A DNA stretch of 64,000 bases from Brasenia schreberi (lineage: Eukaryota > Streptophyta > Magnoliopsida > Nymphaeales > Cabombaceae): contig JAYKKT010000091.1 of the NCBI GenBank assembly GCA_036023115.1, positions 31,195,501 to 31,259,500 on the forward strand. The letters are read 5' to 3'. The position numbers and the translations under genes were made by a program. Positions 10,630 to 22,429 of the stretch are shown piece by piece. A model generated the notes under the pieces. The model saw only the letters and a list, made by a program, of their open reading frames with translations. It was not told the DNA's origin and did no database searches. Each line of letters opens with the position of its first letter. Within the stretch, counting starts at the first letter, position 1.

Positions 10630-12485
10630 TGTAACGATGAGCGTTCCCAATTGCAGGGGGGATATGAAGGGCCTTTAAAAAGGACCCTTCATAGTGCCTT
10701 TTTCTAAGGAGTTGGGCAGCCTTGAACTAGCCGGAAAACAGGAGGAGTCGGCCGGAATTCGGTAAGTTGACCTATTTTTCAGATTTTCATTTTTTCCTAA
10801 TTTTTAATAAAAAACTTGTTGAAAATCATCGTTTTGGGCTTGGATTAAAGGTTGGAGGTAGAACTAAGCATTTTGGTGGGGTAGGTAAGCAATGGCATCG
10901 ATTTGGATGGAAAACGGTTGTGCTTCGCCGGAAACCGACGAGATCGATGTCAAAAACAGAAGAAGAAGATGGGGCCTTTTGGGCATGTCCCTCATTCCGT
11001 GTTGTGTCGTGTCTGAAATGTCATGAACCGACACTGATTCATGTCGTGTGTTAAGAAATAGGTTATGTGTCAAAAACGGGTGAAGTTTGGGTCGTGTCTT
11101 GAAATGGGTTTTTAGGTTAAAAACGAGACCCGTGTCAGTAGTTAAAGGTTCTCTGTTGACACAATGACCCAAGCTACCTATTGTGTCATTCATTCGGATC
11201 AGATATGACATTGGGTATCGATTTGGATCTCGGATAGCTTAAACGGATCCAAATTGGGGTTTGGGATTCGATTCGAATATAGTTTGTTTCGTTAGACTTA
11301 TAGTTAAATAAATTTTAATGTTTAATTATTTGTAATTGTTTAGAGATTAAAATTAGAGGATTTGGTGGTGATAAGAGTGTCAAAGCAGCTTAGGGACTGG
11401 ATCTTAGCGCTCATTCAGGTAGGGGATTATGCATTCTTTTACAGAACCATGCTAGAAGTAATTTTACTGTTTTAGATATATTTAAATGTGCATGATTGAT
11501 AAATGTTTTATTGATGTTTGTGAAATGTTATTCGCAATTATGGGTTATTTGATATGCCTTTTAAATAGAACATATTTATGATACTGTTTGGTAAAGAGCA
11601 TGTTTTGATATGCATGTGTTGTATGAACATGATATTTAAATATTGTGTGGATATGAGTTTGATTTTGGATATTCGTGAATCTAGATATGATTTGTAAATG
11701 TGATGAATTGTAATTGGTTTTAGAAATGTAATGATGTGTGAATGTACGAGTCGTACTTGTGTGGTTTGTGTGGGGTCTCTAGAGACTTGTAGGTCCCTCG
11801 GGCGATCCGGCTTAGGGCGAATACAGGGTGCGTTCCTGGACACTCTGCCGTGAGAGTCGGCATGGTTACCGTCGTGGACGGGGTTACCGAGGTCACGTTA
11901 GGGAGGGCCGAACGACTCCCGTGGCCTTTGGGGCAGACACAGTATGGGCTGTAATTATCGAAACTAATGATGTGTGTGCATGTGTGTGAGTGTATGCGTA
12001 TGAATTTGAGATCATGATTTAAAGGTAAATGTGCTTTGCTATGAAATGGTTGCAAACTATGCATTCTTTTAGTATGTTTCCTGTTTAAATATGCTTAACC
12101 TCCCTACTGAGCTATGTACAGGAGCTCATCCTATTGTTTTAGAGCTCATCCTATTGTTTTAGGGCTCATCCTGAAGCTAGCACTTCGAAGGCACACGGAG
12201 CAGAGTAGAAGTTTGATAGAGCAACATTTTTATTTTAGATGGTATGATAAGTGTTGAATAATTTAGAAAGTCTTTTATTCGGGGTTATTATTAGGTGGGC
12301 CCCGTACCATTTTGGACGTGTTGTTTAGAACTTCGATATGAATATTTATTTCAGTTAGATATTTCTTGAGTTTGAATTAAATTGGTATTGTATTTGGTTA
12401 CTGCTCACCATCACGCCCGCGCGAGAAGCGGCCACGTGGCATCAACTCGGGCCGGGTCGTGGTCACGACCCGTGCAGGTGTGACA
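10630..12485 (+). repeat. Right LTR of the gypsy element (copy A)
   Basis: Begins TGTAACGA and ends TGTGACA, followed by the ACATC target duplication. Compared with the left LTR it has many substitutions and a short local duplication of GAGCTCATCCTATTGTTTTA near 12122-12160. It holds a normal LTR start, so the unusual fold-back and poly-G at the left LTR are private to that end. Confidence 0.92.
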
Positions 12486-12831
12486 ACATCTCTACCACCA
12501 ACAGTAGCAGATGTAATAATGTGTACCAAAGCTCTCAATAAAACCGAATATCAGTTAGAGTAAAAAGAAAAGTAACGGTTGAAGATATCATCTTTACCTT
12601 GCCAAGGATGACGGCTCCCAAGTACTCAGCATGCCTAACATCTACCCGCAAAACCAAGTCAGATTTTTCCAACTTTACCACAAACAGTGAAATGTAGATG
12701 CCATCTATAACAAGGGCTTTCGTTGCAGCTGAATCCACTTGAGAAGAACCAGTGATGTTGAACATGGCGTTGAAGCTACCAAGAGAGCTACTACCAGAAA
12801 TACCAGCCATATTGTTGAAATACTATGCCAT
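12486..12831 (-). pseudogene. MACPF-domain (CAD1/NSL1-like) pseudogene, 5' portion (copy A)
   Basis: Exon 12598-12831 follows a TTTTTTAG acceptor and reads like the family's MAEYFN...LGSFNAMFNITG, ATKALVIDGIYISLF, KLEKSDLVLR region. It has a TAG stop at 12823-12825 in place of the expected Glu, and Ser replaces a usually conserved Trp. Near 12626 about five bases are missing; after it the shifted frame reads STWEPSSLA into a GTAAAG donor. The next exon starts near 12544 and reads FIESFGTH, then after a one-base loss ITSATVGGRDVV, where the gypsy element interrupts it at 12486. The remainder continues at 7060. The first, N-terminal exon is not recognised upstream. Confidence 0.88.
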
Positions 12832-15550
12832 CTAAAAAATTGATGAGGGGATGAATCAACGTTGCCAGTCATCACCACATATTGTATAATTTTTCTATTT
12901 TCATCTAATTCGGATTTGGAGTTTGTCAAACAATTTACAAATGTCTGAGCCCAATCGGAAACAAATGCAAAGGCTCTTGAAATCCACCAAACTTCTACAA
13001 ACAAAAATACACAGATATTGAAGATTAAACCAACTACTGTATAAATAGTAACTTTGAAAAGGAAAGACCAACTACTGTATAAATAGTAACTTGTGCAGAT
13101 GCCAGAACTGCAAAAATATTTTACTATATCATCTAGTTCAGATGCTTCAATCAAAGAGTGCCACTTTGAATACATCAAAGAGAATAACTCTACAAAGTAA
13201 TCAAACATGTAAGATATTTCATCAGAGCTTTCCATCTAGCTCCTACGTACCAATCTTGCTTATACTGTTAAACAGAGCTTCACCCTCCTCCTATGATCCT
13301 TGCAAATAATGTTGAATTGCCTTCTTCAACTCATCACCCTTCCTTGTACCATTCAAAGAAGCAAGCTATGGCTATTGCTGGGAGATTCAAGTCATTTCCT
13401 CATATATAACACAAAGCTCTATTATAAGTGCACATTCCTAAACTTCCCCAGAGTTTCTCAAGATTACTAGATACAGAATTTGCATAACCTTCTAGGATTT
13501 AGTGGGATCATGAAAAAGAGATTAATCCCCTAAATAGGGGTGGCAATTTTGGACCGGACACTAAAAAATGTGTCCAGCTCAGGATGTAAGCACCCCAGGT
13601 AGGGTCTGGGTTGACCCAAAGCAACCCAAGAAAAGTCCACCCGTGCCCGCATCAGCTCAGACCCGACTATATAAATATATAATTATATATGTAGTGTGTA
13701 CATATTATACATATATATCTTATACAAAATACATATGATAAGCACACATGAATAGTGCGCACGTGTATGTTATAATACATACATATTGTACGTATATCAT
13801 TATATACAAAATGTAAGATATGTGATGCATAATATATGTATATTACATATATACCATATAATATGTTAAGATACCAGAGTCACAGTTGATTCAACACAGA
13901 ACCAACACAACACGATACGCGTCAGGTCTTGGTTTAAAGAACATGAACCGAAGAAAAATAAGCTCAGATATCAGTAGACTTCATTTAACTTGAAACCAAA
14001 GGGATGCGGCCCAAACCCATCATGATAATCCACTTTGCCATCCTGCAGCCAACCTAGGAGTCTGGTTCTTGTGAGTCTCACAACCCCAAGCGTTTGCAAA
14101 TGAACTGAAGGTGAATATTCAAATCTGGCTGACTTTGAACAGCACGATCCAAGGTATGATTTACTGTGTTGATTTTGAATAACATGATCGAAGATGTGAT
14201 TATAGCACTCACATAACTGGATTGAACCTCATCCTGGATAGAACAACCCTCAGTTGCATTTTATATGCTCTAGGGGGAAAAAGGAAACCTGCACCACCGA
14301 GTCCCCTACCATAACAAATGTCCTTTTATGCTCTTATCCACTTTTGGCATCCTGGGGAGAGTGTCATGTTTATTTTTAACGTCAATTGCTTAAGGAAACA
14401 AAGAAACATGTAAGATTGAATGACCAGTGGAAAAGTTATTCCAAACTAAAGTACTCAAGGAATTTAGAAAAAAAATCAATTCCAGTTCTTGAAGAGTTTT
14501 CAGCATCTCAGCATCATCAGAAGCTAGAGCCCAAAACCAGTGAATGTGTAGTTGAGGCTTACTAATAAAAGAGAATGATGTACTGCGTCATATATGCAAC
14601 CCACATGAATGCTCTACCCACTCTAAAAGATGCAGCGGAAGGCCTTAAAGGTGTTGTAAGGAAATGATCAAGCATGGCCTTGCTTTTGTGGAGTTAAGTT
14701 AATTGTTAATATAAGACAAAGAACAGAAATAGCAACAAAGTGTCATGTAGGTTCCCCACTTAATGGCAGATAAGCTTGATTTTTGCATTGGTTTGTAATA
14801 CCAGTCATTCCATTTCCCTCTAAATATGAGGACAAAAAGATTGAACAATGGACATAATAATATATAATTTTCTCCCACATTGAGACATGACTGTTTGTCA
14901 CCTTTCAAATAGTTCACCAAGAGATTAGTATTTTCACATGAAAGAATATTTCCAGAAGCAATCACTGAGAGCGATACACAGTTCAGGCCAGGCCTAGTTC
15001 TTTAAGTTCTGGATGAATTATCAGTTGACAAAACTGCAATTTGATTTACCCATTTTTCAGCTCCTGAACACAAGCGACACTTAATAGTCCTAAGAAATCT
15101 TTTCTTGTAAGGCACACTAGAGTAGGAATTTGAGGGCAAAATTCCTGACACTTGAGCTCTATGAGGTGAGACTGGGTTACAAATAATGCTTTCAAAATAG
15201 AAAGTGCGCATACCTGTTTCCAGATCCGGTTCTGATCTGTAAAACTACAAGGACAACAACATTTCCCATACTAGATGGGAGGGACTACATTGTTTCCATA
15301 ACAGTTAACTCAACAAAAGCTAGATCCTCTTCCTCCCTCTTTTCCATTCTGAAAACTAGAAAAGAGAAAATCCAGAAGGTCTCAAACCATCATGAAAACT
15401 TCATTTTGAACTATAGCCGTTCATTCATGTAAAACTGTTTACATCCACCACATCATGTCCAGCAATCTGTAGTCCAATTGCTTCAGTGTTACCTATATCA
15501 TCTGCATCGATGAAATGTATAGGTACGCTTTTCTTAATTGAATAGTATTC
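12832..15550. other. Non-coding stretch upstream of the MACPF remnant (copy A)
   Basis: No gene found. It contains a 38-base tandem duplication at 13029-13104 (ACCAACTACTGTATAAATAG twice), an AT-rich tract with many ATACATAT words at 13670-13870, and at 15247-15296 a degenerate piece resembling the RTE LINE tail (ACAACAACA, then CATACTAGATGGG). The 176-codon minus-strand frame at 12705-13235 is mostly low-information and overlaps the MACPF exon in another frame. Confidence 0.55.
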
Positions 15551-15879
15551 TATACAATTTAATATTATATATATCATATCATAAATACATTGTATCTCTC
15601 TATATCATATACATACATCCATACAATCTCATACAGCATCGATCACATTGTATGATACTATTTTTTATTCTTCATTTGATAGTTTTACAGTATTGTTTTG
15701 TTATTTTTGCTAATAGATTTCTTTTATTGGACATGACATTGTGTAGAGCATGATACACTGCGATGCACACTGTGCGTTGACAAAACGCTGGAATATACTG
15801 TGTAATGCACTGCATGTCTCTGTACCATACAGCGGTGCTACACAATGCAGTCAAGTGTACTATCGATCTGTATCAGTTG

Positions 15880-16152
15880 CATCAGAATCACCTTCCAAAG
15901 TTGAAAAGCTTAAGCCTTTTCTTTCATAGAGGATACTCCCCAAGTTTCAATTAGGGAAAGAAAAAGACATGATATTGGAAGCTTCCTTGATGTCACTCTT
16001 GCACATTCTCAGTCATAGAGTTGTCGGCGAATTGTATTTTCAAGCTCCTTGTGTCAGGACTCCCACGGTATCATGCCCAACATTCTGTGATTCAAATGTT
16101 TTTGTGTGGCTGCTGTCATCCAACCAAATAATCTTATCTATCTATCTATCCA

Positions 16153-16218
<66 letters not shown>

Positions 16219-16510
16219 TTCCACATCTTCCAAACAGTGCTGCTGACTACAAAAGAACCACTACATTGTGGCTTGCATCAGAATCTCCTTCCAAAAATGA
16301 GGCATAGGGCAATAGGCCTTTTCTCTCAGAGGATATTCCCAATTTTCAAGGAGGGGAGAGAAAGCCATGATATTGGCCACTTCTTTAATGCCAATCTCGA
16401 CATGCTCAGTCACAGGTTCATTGGCAAAGTTTATTTTCCACCACTATGTCAGGACTCCCACCACATCATGCCTAACAATCTGAAATTTGACTGTTTGTGT
16501 GGCAGCCACA
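15880..16510 (+). repeat. Diverged tandem duplication inside the inverted-repeat element (copy A)
   Basis: Two ~220-bp segments (about 15880-16105 and 16255-16480) align in the same orientation: TTGCATCAGAATC, CCTTTTCTTTCATAGAGGATA / CCTTTTCTCTCAGAGGATA, ATGATATTGG, and GTCAGGACTCCCAC. They lie on either side of the AT/CA microsatellite. They may derive from a captured host exon, but I do not recognise a product in any frame. Confidence 0.7.
16157..16217. repeat. (AT)n-(AC)n microsatellite
   Basis: About 24 AT units then about 7 AC units. In copy B the same site (~55697-55727) is 30 bases shorter and has fewer AT but more AC units. Confidence 0.95.
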
Positions 16511-17655
16511 ACGTGAGTTGGCGTCTAGGTTTTTCCTGAGACATTTTTTGGTTTTTGGTAGAAATCGGGTTCCTTTCAACCAAATTCTTGAGAGGTAGGG
16601 GGTAGTTTTGGCTTTTACGTTATTCTCCTTAATCATTTATAATTCTTCTCAGCTGGAGAAATATGTTGGCCCACCAAAAGATGACTTGGTTGTTCACCAA
16701 AGAGTGAAAACTGAAAAGAACAAAATGCTGAAGTGAAGTAAAGCAAGTACATTATTTTGTTTTCCTCTCTTAAGTGTTTTTTTCAACAATCTTCTTTGAG
16801 CTTGCTCAAATTAAAACTTGCATGAACTTGTAAAACCCCCTTTCCAACCAAAATTTACCCAGATCTAGGATTCAGTTAATCTCTAGTAAAACTTTACCTA
16901 TAATGAATTAATCAAATTCATATTAATCATCGGAGCTGAATTCCTTTCACTCATACCAGATATTCAGCAAGTTTCCATGGCGGGGAAGGAAAAATTACAT
17001 GCTATTTGCAGCTTGTATAATATCAATCACTCGCATCAGTTACTTAGTCCTTGGAGGTAGTTACTGCACATCTCTCTTTCCAATTCTCTGTCTCAGAAGA
17101 CTTTCATACCGCAGCACTCCTCTAATTGGCTTCAAACTATTGCCTTTGTTAAGTGCTGCAAGACTCTTTTCTGCTTCCTTCTGATACTAGCCTTCTTTGT
17201 ACTAGTGTTAGGCTGTTAGCCGTACCCATAAGGAGGACAATCAAAACGTATAAGCTGCAGCGCTTTTTAAACTAAAAATTTAAAAACCCATAGAAGTAGC
17301 AGTTGCACATCACTGGCTTATGACATGACAGTACCACACTGCATTTTCAGTCCACGGTAGTACACACTGCAGAGTGCACTGCAGCGTATTGTGGTGCAAT
17401 GCGGTGCCTGTCACATCAAATAAAAGAAACGGAAGAAATAAATCAGTGAATATGATAAAAAACGATGCTATAAAATTATTAAAAAAAAAGCAGTATCATA
17501 TGATACAACTCATACCATATCGGAGTGAGTTGGTGTCCCAGGATACAAAGAGAGGCATACAATGTTATATCATATCAAAATATCATGGTTCTAAAACTGG
17601 AACCATATTATGTTTTCTTCACTAACCTACTAGTAAATAGTTAAAGACAACTATA

Positions 17656-19535
17656 TGGAAAGACAACAACAACAACTAAGACTTTTTCCATACTAGACGG
17701 GGTCGGCTACATGGATTCTTTGTTTCCACATATCCTTATCGTGTGCCATGTTAGCAGTTAACTCACAATAAACTACATCATTCTTTATTGTTTCATTTGA
17801 ACACTTTTGTGGTCATCTCCAACCTTTTTTAATACTTTCTAAAATTAGTTTTTCATACCTTCTTAAAGGTTATTCTTTTGATCTTCTTTCTATATGTCCA
17901 AACCATCTTAAACAATATTCTATCATTTTATCCTCTATTGGTGTCACTCCTAATTTGTTTCTAATAACCTCATTATGTATACGGTATTTTCTTGTATAAC
18001 CACTTATCCATCTCAACATCTTCATTTCTGTCAGAGACATCTTTTGTACATGTTGATGATTAACTGCCCAACACTCAGAACCATAAAACATGGCAGGCCT
18101 AATTGATGCTCTATAATATTTACCTTTTAACTTTAATGGTATCTTCTTATCACAAGAAATACCCGATTCTCCTCTCCATTTTAACCAACCAGCATTAATT
18201 TTATGCGTAACGTCTCCATCAATTCTTCCATCACTCTAAAAAATTGACCCTAGGTATTTAAAACTTTCCTTTTAGGGGATGCAATGTGTGTCAATTTTAA
18301 TTTCTATGTCCTTTTAAGTAACCAAATGATCAAACTTATATTTTATATATTATATCTTTGTTCTACTAAGTTAGAAGCTTTTGCTTTCTAATGTTTCTTT
18401 TCATAGTTCCAATTTTCTATTAACTTTTTCCTTAGACTCCATTAATACAATGTCATTTGCAAATAACATACACCAAGGTACTTCATCTTGAATATGTTTC
18501 GTTAACTCATCAATCACCATTATAAATAAGTATGAAATTAAAGTTGATCCCTCATGTAACCGAATATGAACTTCAAAGAAGTCTGTCATTCCTTCATGAG
18601 TCCTCACACATGTTTTTGCACTATCATACATGTCTCTTATAAGGTTAATGTATGTCAATTGGACACCTCTTTTTTCCAAAGTTCTCCAAAGAACCTCCCT
18701 CTGTACTCTGTCATAAGCTTTTTCTATACCAATAAATATCATGTGAAGGTCTTTCTTTTTTTCTCTAAAATATTTCATAAGATGTCTCAAAAGGTGAATC
18801 GCTTCAATAGTAGATCTGCCTAGCATGAATCCAAATTGGTTATCTGTTGTACTTGATACTTGTCTTAACCAACGTTCGATAATTCTTTCCCATAATTTCA
18901 TAGTATGGCTCATTAACTTGATACCTCGATAATTCACACAATTTTAAATGTCTATCTTGTTCTTATATATGGGTATAAGTGTACTTGCTCTCCATTCCTT
19001 TTGGTTTTTCCATATTTCATTAAATAGTCTTATGAGCCAAGTGATTCCTATTTCTCCTAGTATTTTCCAAACTTCTATAGGAATATTATCTGGTCCTACC
19101 GATTTACCACCCTTCATATGTTTAAGAGCCCATTTGACTTCATTCTTTTGAATACGCCGATAGAAATTGTGGTTTATATACTTTTCTGATTTGCCTAACT
19201 CTCCTAAGCTAATCCTAACATCTTTATTTTCATTAAAAAGCTTATAAAAATAGTTTTTCTATCTATTTATTATATCATCATTTGCCACTAGAATTTTTTC
19301 ATCCTCGTCTTTTATGCATCTAACATAATTAAGATCTTTAGTTTTCCTATCTCTAGCCCTAGCTATCCTAAAAATATCTCTTTCACCCTCTTTTGAGTTG
19401 AGTTTTTTATATAAATCCTTCCAAATTTTAGCTTTTGCTTCACTCATAGCCTTTTTCCTTGTGAAACCCCACGAAGCTCCATGTATCCTTGCCCATTGGA
19501 TGCTCGATCTTTGGTACAACATACACTCAATTAGT
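17656..19535 (-). mobile_element. RTE-clade LINE, 5'-truncated, with inactive reverse transcriptase
   Basis: Minus strand. The 3' tail is (TTG)n, seen as CAACAACAACAAC at 17663-17676, next to a GGGGTCGGCTACATGGAT motif typical of plant RTE tails. Upstream are the C-terminal region (17870-18091: GSECWAVN, KMLRWISGYTRK, RWFGHIERR), the RT domain (18401-18937: NYRGIKLMSHTMKLWERIIE, NQFGF...GRSTIEAI, VPWCMLFAND) and the region before RT (19259-19522). The catalytic FADD box reads FAND (18452-18463), and the upstream FxDLEKAYD box reads FIGIEKAYD, so two active-site Asp are changed. Several frameshifts separate the blocks. The endonuclease is missing, as usual for a 5'-truncated copy. Confidence 0.9.
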
Positions 19536-19839
19536 GTGGGATTAAGGCTTGGTTTTGGTTAGTTTTGGTGATGTATTACTGCCTTGTGGCCATTGTTTTC
19601 AAGATTTTTCAATGACTTGTGTATGCATGAAAACAGTTCATTGTAGTGCAATTCTACTACACAAATATTGAAGATTAGATCTGCATCGCTAAAGAATTTT
19701 TGAAGGATTCACTTTATATAGTTGAGCATCAAATGCAATATGAGAAAGTATGAAAGGTCCAAGAATATTAAGTGAATACAACGTTCAGATATCCTAAAAA
19801 ATATGTTATGTTCACAACACTTAGATCCTGTAAGAAAAT

Positions 19840-19911
19840 TGTGGCTGCTCGGATTCAAGCCCAGGTCTTTACGGCCACAATATAGAATTCTTATCACTAA
19901 ATTACAGCCAC
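19840..19911 (-). pseudogene. tRNA-His-like sequence, degraded
   Basis: Minus strand begins GTGGCTG, has ATTTAGTGATAAG, the loop TTGTGGC with GTG anticodon, and CTTGAATCC, ending CAGCCAC plus A. Compared with the 22958 copy, the anticodon stem has mismatches and the D-arm conserved GG is changed. It sits in repeat-family flanks (TGCATGAATACATA downstream on plus). Confidence 0.75.
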
Positions 19912-20563
19912 ATCTGATTATACAGTGCATGAATACATATATTATGTTTATTTATTTAAATAAGAAGGGTAGAATTGCTGAATTCTTGCCAACTTTTGTT
20001 TAAGTTTAACAAATGCATGTCCAACTGTATAGAAAATCAATGACAATAATTTTAAGAAGTTTTTCACATGTTCCTCTTGGCAAACAATAGTCTATATTTC
20101 TACTCGTAAACTGTTAGACGGATCTAGTTGTGAAGATATTAACATAGACATGTGATTACAAAAGGAAAGACTTATTCATAATGAGGTTGGTAGTAAAAAA
20201 ATTCAAGGGACACCAATACAAGATAAAATGAGATAAGGTGGTTTGTGCTTGTTGAGAGTCCGAGTAAATTTAAGTGTTCAAATCGAGTATGAGGAATACC
20301 TCAAAGGTTATCATGAGATAAAGCTTATAGAAAGCAACATCTTATTTTTTAGTTAAATGCTAATATGACATAAAATAGAGTATAATGGCATCAAGTGATT
20401 CGTGCAGTGGATCTACTTAACGTGGCATAAGGCTTTGTTTCTAGTTTTGATATTCAATTGAAATAGCTAAACATCATTTGTGGTATTAAAGAGTATGTGA
20501 GGCTCAAGAATACTAGGATGAATACTACAAAATGTTGTTAACTTGAACTAAGCATTAAATAAG

Positions 20564-20640
20564 TTGTGACTTCTAGGATTTAAGCTGAGATTGCTGTGGA
20601 AACAATGTAGAATTCTTAGCGGTAATCTACATTGACATCT
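20564..20640 (-). pseudogene. Very degraded tRNA-His-like repeat core
   Basis: Plus-strand text TTGTGACTTCTAGGATTTAA, then ACAATGTAGAATTCTTA and ACATCTCATTATA follows the order of the tRNA-His-like cores at 19840 and 22958 but no longer folds. It supports an old, repeated family. Confidence 0.5.
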
Positions 20641-21699
20641 CATTATAACTATACAAAAATGTAATAAATGACTATATATTAAACTATTGAGTTTTGTGAT
20701 CAAAGTGGAGTCCAGATGAAAATTGCAAGTCTAGATTGTCTAAAGTTTTAAAAATGCTGGTCAAAGTGCCTAGAAATCATACAAACAATAATTTAGCTAG
20801 TTTTCATATGTTTCTTTTAGGCAAACCATAATCTATATTTTTACTCATAACTAGGCAATCGTAGACACAAAGATGTTAAAGTTATGTTCGGCTACCATAG
20901 AATCCATAGTAAGGTTTTATTAAAAAATGGTGTGGCACTAATAAAATATAAAATAAGATAAGGTGGTTTCAATATTTAGAGAGGTTGCCAATTAGAAATC
21001 CCATGATAGTATGAAAGAAATTCAATGAACATGTAAAGTGATGACAAAACATTGCTTTGTTTTCTTTTGAGTTAAACTTTAATAACTTAATATGACACAA
21101 AATAGAGTATGATGCTGACTTTGGAAGTATCAAGAATGTCAAATAAATGCGCCCTTATCCACACAAATGATAATAGTGAGTAATTTTCACTCCTTAACCA
21201 TGGTGGCTTGGTTGCCTTTGCAAATATTTATTCAATCATAGCCTATTGCTTGTCATAGGTATTTATACCTTCATGTGTTTTAGGTGGAGTGAAGGCATCT
21301 TGTATCATGTTTAATATATCCCAAATATAATTTTTGAGTAAAACATTAGGTCTTTGTTGCTTACCATGAAAGATTCATGTAATATAGTTTTGAGTAAAAC
21401 CATAATGAATAAGGAGAAATTTCACTTGTTAAGGTCTTCCAAAACCTCATGAACAATAGATCCTCCCACTATCTCTATCTTAAGCATTCTGGCCTGCTTG
21501 ATAACCATTATCACGTATACATTGATTCCCAAATTTAAGCCTATAAATTCAACTTGTGTATGATAAATAATCAACATATGTGAAGCTCATCTATGATATT
21601 AACACAATCATAAGTTATAGTCATCAATTAAATGTAAAATAAAAAAGCATAAATTAGTGTTAGTAAATGATCAAGTCTCGATAAAATTAAAAAACATTC

Positions 21700-21775
21700 A
21701 TTCACGAACTTGCGGTCGTGAGAGCCTTACCAAGTGAGCTAACACGCTGAGTTCTCTCTCATTTATATTTCTAAA
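21700..21775 (-). mobile_element. tRNA-derived SINE-like fragment
   Basis: Minus strand reads GCGTGTTAGCTCACTTGGTA, resembling a Pol III A box (TAGCTCANNTGG), then CTCACGACCGCAAGTTCGTG. The expected B box is incomplete and the piece stops in AT-rich sequence. It could be a truncated plant SINE head or a chance tRNA-like stretch. Confidence 0.35.
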
Positions 21776-22429
21776 CATTAAAGGTGCCTAAATTAGTGCA
21801 GGTTTACTAGGCAATAAACTATAAGTACGATCATAACTAGTGAAGCAAATATTTGAAAAAGTAAAATAACAAATCTTTTTCATAGATGACTAATAACAAA
21901 TCTTATTTAACATACATTTTCATGGCATGTGAATCCCTAATACAACACCAAAACCAAACTAAAGCTAACAATTTTTGGTAACCGGATAATAACCCTATAG
22001 TTTCTTATAGTGGCAGTAGCAAAAGCGGCCCTACACTACATCACTCTCATGTATACTTTATATATAATAGATACCGTAATATAGCATCGTACGCGATAGA
22101 AAGGTAGCAACACAAAAGGAATTTTACCATCAATTAGTCAAAAATGCAATAACAAAACTTGTGTTCTCTTCCTACAGTGTTTTTAACTTCACCTCACCAT
22201 CGTGTGCCTTGGATTATATCAGGCATTAATTTTGACATTAACTACCATGGCACCTACTGTCCTCATGTCACTTACTACGTCAGTTTATATTTATTATTAT
22301 TATTTCATATTTCATATTAATATCTACTAATTATAATAGTAATTATAGAATAAAAATAGTAGTTAATATCTATTAAATAATTATTAATATTAATAAAATA
22401 TTGATTAAAATATACAAATTCAAATTGTA

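Larger units (their letters stand above)
7061..12485 (+). mobile_element. Ty3/gypsy LTR retrotransposon, internally deleted, inserted in a MACPF exon (copy A)
   Basis: Two ~1.86-kb direct repeats (7061-8934 and 10630-12485) flank a short ~1.7-kb interior. A 12-base match to initiator tRNA-Met (TGGTATCAGAGC) lies three bases after the left LTR, and a purine-rich tract precedes the right LTR. The 5-base sequence ACATC flanks both ends (7056-7060 and 12486-12490) as a target-site duplication in the MACPF exon. The interior has a short gag-like start, a copia reverse transcriptase piece and an integrase with a chromodomain-like tail. Protease, gypsy RT and RNase H are missing. The LTRs differ at many sites, so the insertion is old and predates the 17.5-kb duplication. 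Confidence 0.92.
15555..17595. mobile_element. ~2-kb element with long degenerate inverted repeats (copy A)
   Basis: The left ~300 bases (15555-15860) and the reverse complement of the right ~260 bases (17335-17595) share an ordered series of words: CATTGTATCTCTC / CATTGTATGCCTCTC, ATGATACT followed by a T-run, CTTTTATT...ATGACA / CTTTTATT...GTGACA, and then CTGCGATGCA / CTGCAGTGCA-type motifs. This is the structure of a non-autonomous foldback or MULE-like DNA element. No transposase is encoded. The duplication block ends within a few bases of its right end. Exact ends and target duplication are not resolved. Confidence 0.6.
1..17601 (+). repeat. 17.5-kb segmental duplication, copy A
   Basis: Read base by base, this block recurs in the same orientation at 39566-57111. 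The offset is 39565 at the start and 39510 at the end, so copy B is 55 bases shorter. Differences I could place: the CT/GT microsatellite near 1051-1092, a 6-base gain in B at its position ~40727, single-base losses in B matching A ~1451 and ~2955, poly-G length at 7096, an island of heavy divergence at 9642-10326, and a 30-base shorter (AT)n/(CA)n tract matching 16157-16217. Elsewhere the copies look identical over kilobases. The left edge may lie before the window. The right edge is sharp at 17601. A recent duplication or an assembly/haplotype duplication both fit. Confidence 0.97.

Noticed and set aside
12705..13235. 176-codon minus-strand frame, the longest in its area
   Set aside because: It overlaps the MACPF exon in a different frame, is made of AT-rich low-information codons, and shows no family resemblance.
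15969..16307. 112-codon frame containing repeated Ile-Tyr
   Set aside because: The Ile-Tyr run is the (AT)n microsatellite read as codons.
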